From: an uncultured Erysipelotrichaceae bacterium
GTDB taxonomy: Bacteria > Bacillota_I > Bacilli_A > Acholeplasmatales > Anaeroplasmataceae
Length of the DNA: 10,325 nucleotides
Direction: 5' to 3'
NCBI GenBank assembly: GCA_902783745.1
Contig: CACZRY010000021.1
Location: 1 to 10,325, forward strand
Shown here: one piece after another, positions 5,880 to 10,325 of the stretch
Layout of the letters: every line of letters starts with the position of its first letter
Position numbering within the stretch: position 1 is the stretch's first letter
Program-made: the position numbers and the translations under genes
Notes under the pieces: model-generated
What the model was told of the DNA's origin: nothing
The model's input: the letters and a program-made list of their open reading frames with translations, nothing else
Databases searched by the model: none

Positions 5880-6734
5880 TTAATTTAAATAAACATAATC
5901 TGAATCAGATGGTGCTAAATCAACACCTGCGTATTGAATTGATAATCTTGTTAATGTACCATCATCATGTAATTCTTTAATTACATTAGATATTTCTTGT
6001 CTTAACTTAACACTATTTGCTGCAGCCTTACCAAATAATAAATGTGATGTTGCAGATGTAGTAATAAGCTTTGTCTCTTCATCAGATAAAATTGTCTGCT
6101 TTAATGTACCATATGTATCAGGATATTCCTTAGCCCATGCATTTAGAACAGGAATATCTCCTAATTCAACATATTCACCTGATAAATAGTATGGAATCTT
6201 TGCAGTAATATCAATTCCTGTATACTCAATTTCAATTTGCTTTGAAGGATTTGCCTCATTCCATCTCTCAATAGCGTTTGTTGCATTATTACCTTGTGAA
6301 CCAAATACCTTCTTACCTGCTTCTGCAACTTGGCTAAATGATGAATATGCAACACCATCACCTGATACAAACGCATATTTTGCTCTTGTATATGGATATG
6401 AGAAATAATAAGTCTCTGCACGACTTGAATTATAACTCCAGTTATTGATTGTAAAATCAATTGTTCCTGTTTGTGCATCAACTAATGCAGAATCTGAAAC
6501 TTGTAAATCAAGCTTATATTGTGGTAATCTATCAAAAACCTCATTAATTACTGCAATATCATATCCATCAAGATTACCTTGCTCATCTTGATAAATGAAT
6601 GGTGCTGGTGCTCCTTTTGTTTCAGCATAAATAATTGTTACACCATCATTCTTAGCGTTAGCGCATGATGCTAGCGCAATTGTTGTAGCTCCTACTGCTA
6701 CTGCACTAAAAAATACTTTCTTAAAAATCTTCAT
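5880..6734 (-). CDS. Family 3 extracellular solute-binding lipoprotein (cystine/glutathione-type ABC importer)
   Basis: This 284-residue protein would capture substrate outside the membrane and deliver it to the permease. The N-terminus MKIFKKVFFSAVAVG is a lipoprotein signal ending in the lipobox LASC, with lipid-modified Cys24. The mature part shows the SBP_bac_3 pattern: APFIYQDEQGNLDGYDIAV near the start, IDFTINNWSYNSSRAETYYF and KYAFVSG in the ligand-binding lobe, and a C-terminal VIKELHDDGTLTRLSIQYAG. The ATG at 6734 is chosen because it starts a proper signal peptide after AGAGAGG; an in-frame ATG at 6794 lies in the attenuator hairpin. No permease or ATPase is present in this operon, so it probably works with the pair at 1515-3102. 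The Cys/Met-rich leader points to cystine, cysteine, methionine or glutathione as ligand; this is inference. Confidence 0.9.
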   Translation of the reverse strand: MKIFKKVFFSAVAVGATTIALASCANAKNDGVTIIYAETKGAPAPFIYQDEQGNLDGYDIAVINEVFDRLPQYKLDLQVSDSALVDAQTGTIDFTINNWSYNSSRAETYYFSYPYTRAKYAFVSGDGVAYSSFSQVAEAGKKVFGSQGNNATNAIERWNEANPSKQIEIEYTGIDITAKIPYYLSGEYVELGDIPVLNAWAKEYPDTYGTLKQTILSDEETKLITTSATSHLLFGKAAANSVKLRQEISNVIKELHDDGTLTRLSIQYAGVDLAPSDSDYVYLN

Positions 6735-6769
6735 ATTAATAACCTCTCTTATCTTCTTTCTATCTAATA

Positions 6770-6798
6770 AATAAAAAATGGAATGCCCAAGCATTCCA
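6770..6798 (-). terminator. Intrinsic terminator of attenuator B
   Basis: TGGAATGC (6791-6798 on the minus strand) and GCATTCCA (6779-6786) form a perfect 8-bp stem closed by TTGG, followed by TTTTTTATTTATT. It lies between the leader peptide and the binding-protein gene, 45 nt before the latter's ATG, and so acts within its own operon. Confidence 0.88.
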
Positions 6799-6862
6799 AC
6801 ATAAAACTAATATTCTAACAAATCTACTGCTCTTTAAAATATGCTTTAGGTATGGAATACTT
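6789..6862 (-). promoter_or_regulatory. Predicted antiterminator pairing of attenuator B
   Basis: AAGTATTCCA (6853-6862), codons 30-33 of the leader peptide, can pair with TGGAATGCTT (6789-6798) over 10 bp with a single G-U pair. The second strand is the entire 5' arm of the terminator plus half of its loop, so antiterminator and terminator are mutually exclusive. The first strand can also fold on itself as GTAT-TCC-ATAC, which may help release it when no ribosome is stalled upstream. Confidence 0.72.
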
Positions 6863-6949
6863 CATGACGAAAAATGCTGTACGCATCATACAACAACCAA
6901 AACACATATTAGACATATTATTGTTATTTAATAAATTAATATTTAACAT
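6824..6949 (-). CDS. Cys/Met-rich leader peptide B (41 residues)
   Basis: This is the first ORF on the operon B transcript, with AAAGGAG 9 nt before the ATG and a TAG stop 25 nt before the terminator. It starts MLNINLLNNNN and then reads MSNMCFGCCMMR at residues 12-23: three cysteine and four methionine codons in eleven. Cys16, Cys19, Met15 and Met21 occupy the same positions as in leader peptide A. Residues outside the cluster match too (N3, I4, N5, L6, N10, T24, F26, Y31, I33). A ribosome held at Cys19-Cys20 would leave the antiterminator strand, 27 nt downstream, exposed. I infer cysteine and/or methionine attenuation of uptake; a copper-binding or arrest peptide is possible. Confidence 0.78.
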   Translation of the reverse strand: MLNINLLNNNNMSNMCFGCCMMRTAFFVMKYSIPKAYFKEQ

Positions 6950-6968
6950 AGTATCGGTCTCCTTTCAT

Positions 6969-6998
6969 CATTCCCTACTATTCCTAGTTATTCACTAG
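6969..6998 (-). other. Conserved 5' UTR element, copy B
   Basis: Here CTAGTGAATAACTAG (6984-6998) forms a perfect 5-bp hairpin, followed by the shared block GGAATAGTAGG. It matches copy A at 23 of 30 positions although the surrounding untranslated sequence has diverged. It starts within a few bases of the predicted transcription start. Function unknown. Confidence 0.5.
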
Positions 6999-7007
6999 AC
7001 ATTAATG

Positions 7008-7036
7008 ATTATAAATCCATAACTAAGTATTGTCAA
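7008..7036 (-). promoter_or_regulatory. Promoter of operon B
   Basis: Perfect TTGACA (7031-7036) and TATAAT (7008-7013) boxes are separated by 17 nt, the same geometry as the operon A promoter. Transcription should start near 7001, about 52 nt before the leader peptide ATG. Confidence 0.88.
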
Positions 7037-7057
7037 CACTTTTTTTAAAATTTTTAT

Positions 7058-7091
7058 AGAAAAAATAAGCACTAAAACTTTATTAGTGCTT
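7058..7091 (-). terminator. Intrinsic terminator of the repeat lipoprotein gene
   Basis: AAGCACTAA (7067-7075) pairs perfectly with TTAGTGCTT (7083-7091) around 7 nt, and the minus strand continues with TATTTTTTC. It starts about 10 nt after the stop codon and separates this gene from the operon B promoter. Confidence 0.87.
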
Positions 7092-7100
7092 AAAACCATT

Positions 7101-8141
7101 TTAATTATTTAATAAAACCCATTCTCCATCTACATATAAATAAGTATTCTCTTCTACTAGATTACCTATATCATCATATGTATATTCATGTTTCATTTTA
7201 TATACCCATATATCATTTTCATAATCATATTCTATTTCTATTAATAAATTTCCTAAACTATCATAATCAAATTCTTTTTTTGATTTAAAGGTATTATCAT
7301 CATTAAATTCTATTGAATAAACTGGTTTTGGAAAACCATTATAATTTTTAAAAATATTTTTTAATACCCATTCATCTTCAAAATAAAAATAAGATTTATC
7401 TTCTATCCATATTCCACTATCATCATATGTATAACTATATTTATTTATAGGCACCCATTCATCTATATATTCAAAATATATTTCATCTATTGGATTTCCG
7501 TTAACATCATATTCATATGTAAATTTAGCTTTAAATGTACCATCATCATTTAATTCTATTGTATAAAGTGGTTTAAAACTACCATTAATAACAACTTCTT
7601 CACTTGCAAGTATCCATTCATTATCATAATATCTATAAAATTTACCTTCTATTCCATTACCATATTCATCATACTTATATTCTTGTTTAAAACTATATGT
7701 ATAATCACTATTTAATGCTAAAAAATAAGTTTCTTTTTCTATATCATCTACATAAATATAATCTTCAACTACTACCCAATTAGATTTTATATAATAATAA
7801 ACAGTTCTTTTTTCTTTAACACCTAAATCATTAGTTATTAAAATATCTTTTGATTTAAAATTACCCTTTAAACCTACAGTAATACTTGATGATAAATATT
7901 TATATGTTATATCAACACTACTTTCTTGTTTTGTAGAATTTAATAAAAAATCATCATATGTTGCATCAGGAAAAGATTTTTTAAATTCTTCAAACACAAT
8001 CCTATTTATTGAATCTATATCCATAGTAGTTGTTTCTACATTTGATGAATTATTTGAATTACCATTATTACTACATGAAACTAAGCTATAAGTAATAAAT
8101 GATGCTATAATTAAAGTCTTTAATAATCTATTCTTTTTCAT
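7101..8141 (-). CDS. Lipoprotein with YD-like tyrosine/tryptophan repeats
   Basis: This 346-residue surface lipoprotein has a signal peptide MKKNRLLKTLIIASF and the lipobox LVSC with Cys23. An Asn/Ser-rich linker follows. From about residue 151 the chain is made of 28-33-residue units ending in -EW-, for example YKYDEYGNGIEGKFYRYYD and YTYDDIGNLVEENTYLYVDG. Five units are visible (about 151-183, 205-235, 235-263, 288-318, 318-345). A larger duplication of about 80 residues (186-267 and 268-346) is also evident, both halves opening with NG.FKP or NGFPKP and then Y-IE-ND. The units recall YD/RHS-type and similar beta-hairpin repeats of surface proteins, but I do not assign a family. The ATG at 8141 follows GGAGATC; a TTG at 8159 in the same frame would destroy the signal peptide. 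Function unknown; binding or adhesion is a guess. Confidence 0.85.
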   Translation of the reverse strand: MKKNRLLKTLIIASFITYSLVSCSNNGNSNNSSNVETTTMDIDSINRIVFEEFKKSFPDATYDDFLLNSTKQESSVDITYKYLSSSITVGLKGNFKSKDILITNDLGVKEKRTVYYYIKSNWVVVEDYIYVDDIEKETYFLALNSDYTYSFKQEYKYDEYGNGIEGKFYRYYDNEWILASEEVVINGSFKPLYTIELNDDGTFKAKFTYEYDVNGNPIDEIYFEYIDEWVPINKYSYTYDDSGIWIEDKSYFYFEDEWVLKNIFKNYNGFPKPVYSIEFNDDNTFKSKKEFDYDSLGNLLIEIEYDYENDIWVYKMKHEYTYDDIGNLVEENTYLYVDGEWVLLNN

Positions 8142-8168
8142 AATGATCTCCAATAACAATATATTAAT

Positions 8169-8197
8169 ATTATACTATATTTTTTAATTTAATTGAA
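8169..8197 (-). promoter_or_regulatory. Probable promoter of the repeat lipoprotein gene
   Basis: A perfect TATAAT (8169-8174) lies 17 nt downstream of a poor -35 box, TTCAAT (8192-8197). The 5' untranslated region would be only about 20 nt. The -10 box carries the call. Confidence 0.5.
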
Positions 8198-8213
8198 TAA
8201 TTTCACCTTTAAA

Positions 8214-8245
8214 ATGATTAAAAGGCCCTTAAAAAGGCCTTTTAA
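8214..8245 (-). terminator. Intrinsic terminator after the repeat-protein remnant
   Basis: TTAAAAGGCC (8218-8227) and GGCCTTTTAA (8236-8245) form a 10-bp stem with an 8-nt loop. The T run after the stem is short, part of it being inside the stem. It ends the unit that contains the 8414-9136 gene and the decayed fragment. Confidence 0.75.
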
Positions 8246-8265
8246 GCTTATTTTATTAGTATGGA

Positions 8266-8373
8266 TTAATATTCTTTAAGTTTCCATTCTCCATCAATAT
8301 AGTCATAATATATTGTATCTATCTTATTTCCTTCAGCATCGAATATATCTTCATATTTATAATTATAAATTTC
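8266..8373 (-). pseudogene. C-terminal remnant of a YD-like repeat lipoprotein
   Basis: Read on the minus strand in one frame this gives YNYKYEDIFDAEGNKIDTI and then YYDYIDGEWKLKEY with a TAA stop. It matches the last repeat of the lipoprotein at 7101-8141 (YTYDDIGNLVEENTYLYVDGEW) in order and spacing, with a small insertion. There is no start codon or ribosome binding site for it, and two TAA codons stand directly upstream in frame. It keeps its own downstream terminator. I read it as the tail of a former tandem paralogue whose front was deleted. Confidence 0.65.
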
Positions 8374-8413
8374 TTATTAATAATTCAAAAGCATTTTTTC
8401 TTTCAGTATAATC

Positions 8414-9136
8414 CTACATTCCACCTACAATATCATCTACTGATTTAGTATATTCATATGTAAAATCTCCAGCATCAACTGAATCTTCTAATGAATTATA
8501 AAAATCTTGATATATAGGATAGAAATCTTCAATTACTTCTTCTTCATAATTTCCTTTTAAAGAATAAAAAGAATCATCTTTATATGATTGAATAAGCCAT
8601 ACTTTTAAACTATCGCCTAAAACATCAAATAAAGATAAATCAAATGCCACTATTTCTTCCTTATCGAAATCATAATCTATTGATATATTAACATACATAA
8701 TGTTACTATATTCTTTTGTTCCAGAATAACCATACATTTCAAGATTTATTTTATTATTTTCTTTATCAATTGTATTTTTTAAATAAATATCATTATGCTG
8801 AAATACTTCTTCATTTTTTTTATAATCCATTGTGCATTTTACTGGTTTATTTACAATAGGATAATTTGTATTAGCATATAATAATTTAAAAAAATATACA
8901 TACGCTTTTGTTGCAGTTATATTATACTTATCTATTTCTTCTTTGTAATATTCTTTTGGGTATATCATTGATTTTACTTCTGGTTTATTTTCAGCTTGAG
9001 TTAACACATCAACAATTTCACCATATGCATCAACATAATATTCTCTATCATCTTTTAAAGTATCATTACTATTTCCTTTACAGCTAGCTAATAACAATGA
9101 TGATAATACTATAGGTACTAACAATTTCTTCTTCAT
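8414..9136 (-). CDS. Unrecognised lipoprotein, possibly truncated at its C-terminus
   Basis: This 240-residue protein begins with a clear lipoprotein signal, MKKKLLVPIVLSSLLLASC, with Cys19 as the modified residue, so it sits on the outer face of the membrane. The mature part is acidic and rich in Tyr, Asp and Asn, with no motif I recognise. The start is well supported: AGGAGAG lies 6 nt before the ATG. The reading frame continues after its TAG for 16 more protein-like codons (DYTERKNAFELLIRNL) to a TAA at 8363-8365, so the TAG may be a recent nonsense mutation. No good promoter boxes are visible upstream; a GTTTAA/TTAAAC hairpin (about 9165-9182) lies in the leader. Function unknown. Confidence 0.78.
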   Translation of the reverse strand: MKKKLLVPIVLSSLLLASCKGNSNDTLKDDREYYVDAYGEIVDVLTQAENKPEVKSMIYPKEYYKEEIDKYNITATKAYVYFFKLLYANTNYPIVNKPVKCTMDYKKNEEVFQHNDIYLKNTIDKENNKINLEMYGYSGTKEYSNIMYVNISIDYDFDKEEIVAFDLSLFDVLGDSLKVWLIQSYKDDSFYSLKGNYEEEVIEDFYPIYQDFYNSLEDSVDAGDFTYEYTKSVDDIVGGM

Positions 9137-9232
9137 AAAACACTCTCCTAATTAAATAATATTTAGTTTAACATCTATTAAACGGTTTTTATTATTGCAT
9201 GTTTTCACATAAATAATATAAAAAGTTAATGT

Positions 9233-9253
9233 AAAAGACCTATTAAGGTTTTT
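9233..9253 (-). terminator. Weak possible terminator after the metallophosphoesterase gene
   Basis: On the minus strand AAAAACCT and AGGTCTTTT can form a stem with one mismatch around TAAT, followed by a short T-rich stretch. It lies just after the stop codon, as a terminator should. The stem is weak and the tail short, so I hold it only loosely. Confidence 0.4.
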
Positions 9254-9256
9254 CAT

Positions 9257-10321
9257 TTAACTCTTTGGTTTTAAATTAATAATCTCAAATTGACATCCAA
9301 CCTCTGTTCTAAAAGGGATTAGCCATCCACTTGCTCCAGAGCTTACATTTAATATTGAATCATTATATTCATATTTTCCATAAGCATATATTTTAGTATC
9401 ATAAATCATTCTTAAAGGAAATAATTGTCCTGCATGAGTATGGCCAGATAATTGTAAATCAACTCCTGCCTTCAAGTTATCCTTAAATGTAGTTGGTTGA
9501 TGATCTAATGCAATTAAATAAGTATCTTCATATGGATTTACTAATTCATCTATACTAACTCTTTCTTTAACTGAATAATCTTCTCTTCCTAAGAGTGTTA
9601 AATCAGGCGCAAGACTAATAAATTCATCTCTAACAATTGCTATATCATTTTCAATTAAGCATTTTTTTAATTCATCATAATATTTTGATTCAACATCATG
9701 ATTACCATTAATATAATATTTAGGTACATCTATATTTTTAAATTCATTTAACACTACACTAATTTCATCTTTCTTAGTAAGTGTATCTATAATATCTCCA
9801 CCTAAAAACACAAAATTCGGATTTGCTTCTTTTATTTTATTTATAGTTCTTTTAGAAATCTCAAGTGATTGAGAATTTCCAATATGCATATCACTTATAA
9901 AAGCAACTCTATATTCATTATTTAATTTTAAGGATTCAATCTCAATATATTTAGGACTTACTACTTGCATATTTACAATTCCGTAAATTAAAAATATTAT
10001 ACTTAAAATAGTTGTAATAATAGATAAATACTTAAAATCATATTCTTTCTTAGAAATTAATACAAAAATTAAATATATTATTCTAGCAAAAGAATCCATA
10101 AATGTAACTATATATATTACAGATACTAACGGATCTATAATTGCAAATTCATTTGGAGTTGTCATTACAAAAAAAGCACATCCAAAAGAAAATAACAATT
10201 CAACAATTATCAAGATTATATCAATATATATTTTTCTTTTTAATTTTCTTAAGAAAAATCTAATTAAAATTAAATTTATAATCGCAAAAAGAAACCATAA
10301 AACATATACAAAAATATGCAT
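9257..10321 (-). CDS. Membrane-anchored metallophosphoesterase (YkuE/YaeI-like)
   Basis: This is a two-metal calcineurin-like phosphoesterase fused to an N-terminal membrane domain. Hydrophobic segments at about 3-24, 31-53, 60-90 and 99-120 would anchor it, and the catalytic domain starts near residue 125. Its metal-binding and catalytic motifs are complete and in order: ISDMHIG (Asp144, His146), GGDIID (Asp176), GNHD (Asn207, His208), DHQP (His274) and SGHTHAGQ (His294, His296). Proteins of this type act on phosphodiesters or lipid-linked phosphates at the envelope; the substrate here is not known. The ATG at 10321 gives a sensible first membrane segment, but only 4 nt of sequence precede it, so neither a ribosome binding site nor a start further upstream can be checked. 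Confidence 0.88.
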   Translation of the reverse strand: MHIFVYVLWFLFAIINLILIRFFLRKLKRKIYIDIILIIVELLFSFGCAFFVMTTPNEFAIIDPLVSVIYIVTFMDSFARIIYLIFVLISKKEYDFKYLSIITTILSIIFLIYGIVNMQVVSPKYIEIESLKLNNEYRVAFISDMHIGNSQSLEISKRTINKIKEANPNFVFLGGDIIDTLTKKDEISVVLNEFKNIDVPKYYINGNHDVESKYYDELKKCLIENDIAIVRDEFISLAPDLTLLGREDYSVKERVSIDELVNPYEDTYLIALDHQPTTFKDNLKAGVDLQLSGHTHAGQLFPLRMIYDTKIYAYGKYEYNDSILNVSSGASGWLIPFRTEVGCQFEIINLKPKS

Positions 10322-10325
10322 ATAA

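Noticed and set aside
6161-6481. 106-codon minus-strand ORF inside the binding-protein gene
   Set aside because: It is an alternative frame of a well-supported lipoprotein gene, with Gln-rich, non-protein-like composition.
6735-6794. Longer start for the binding protein at 6794
   Set aside because: The extra 20 codons read through the terminator hairpin and its T run and would bury the lipoprotein signal peptide; AGAGAGG fits the ATG at 6734.
1-10325. CRISPR arrays, tRNA or rRNA genes, insertion sequences and attachment sites
   Set aside because: No regularly spaced repeats, cloverleaf segments, transposase-like proteins or flanking inverted repeats were found on either strand.

Overview
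The window is strongly AT-rich, with every gene on the minus strand. It has consensus TTGACA-17-TATAAT promoters, AGGAGG-type ribosome binding sites, short U-tailed intrinsic terminators and three lipoproteins with ordinary lipoboxes. This points to a low-GC, monoderm, Firmicutes-type bacterium (Bacilli, Erysipelotrichia or a Mollicutes-related lineage). Nothing in the window allows a species call.

The core (about 187-7036) is two thiol-related operons that look like halves of one duplicated cassette. Operon B, read first along the minus strand, has a perfect promoter (7008-7036), a 41-residue Cys/Met-rich leader peptide (6824-6949), an intrinsic terminator (6770-6798), a family 3 solute-binding lipoprotein (5880-6734) and a xi-class GST / glutathionyl-hydroquinone reductase-like protein (4597-5841). 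Operon A has a perfect promoter (3464-3492), a 36-residue Cys/Met-rich leader peptide (3303-3413), an intrinsic terminator (3251-3285), a 36-residue small ORF (3117-3227), an amino-acid ABC permease (2260-3102), its ATPase (1515-2300) and a second copy of the GST-like protein (244-1476). One binding protein, one permease and one ATPase together would make a single cystine/glutathione-type importer, split over two operons. An aldo/keto reductase with its own terminator lies between them (3549-4394).

The main discovery candidate is the pair of leaders. The two peptides align without gaps (14 of the first 33 residues identical) and carry clusters such as MMMCCMC and MCFGCCMM. In both, codons just 3' of the cluster can pair with the 5' side of the following terminator (10 bp in B; 8 bp plus 3 bp in A). 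This is the layout expected for ribosome-mediated attenuation sensing cysteine and/or methionine supply, and the two operons would respond together. A conserved 30-nt element near the 5' end of both transcripts is an additional shared signal.

The right part (7101-10321) is unrelated accessory material: a lipoprotein built of YD-like repeats (7101-8141), a decayed C-terminal fragment of a paralogue (8266-8373), an unrecognised lipoprotein that may have lost its C-terminus to a TAG codon (8414-9136), and a membrane-anchored metallophosphoesterase (9257-10321) whose upstream signals lie outside the window. At the left edge the first 22 codons of another minus-strand gene are visible with a good promoter.
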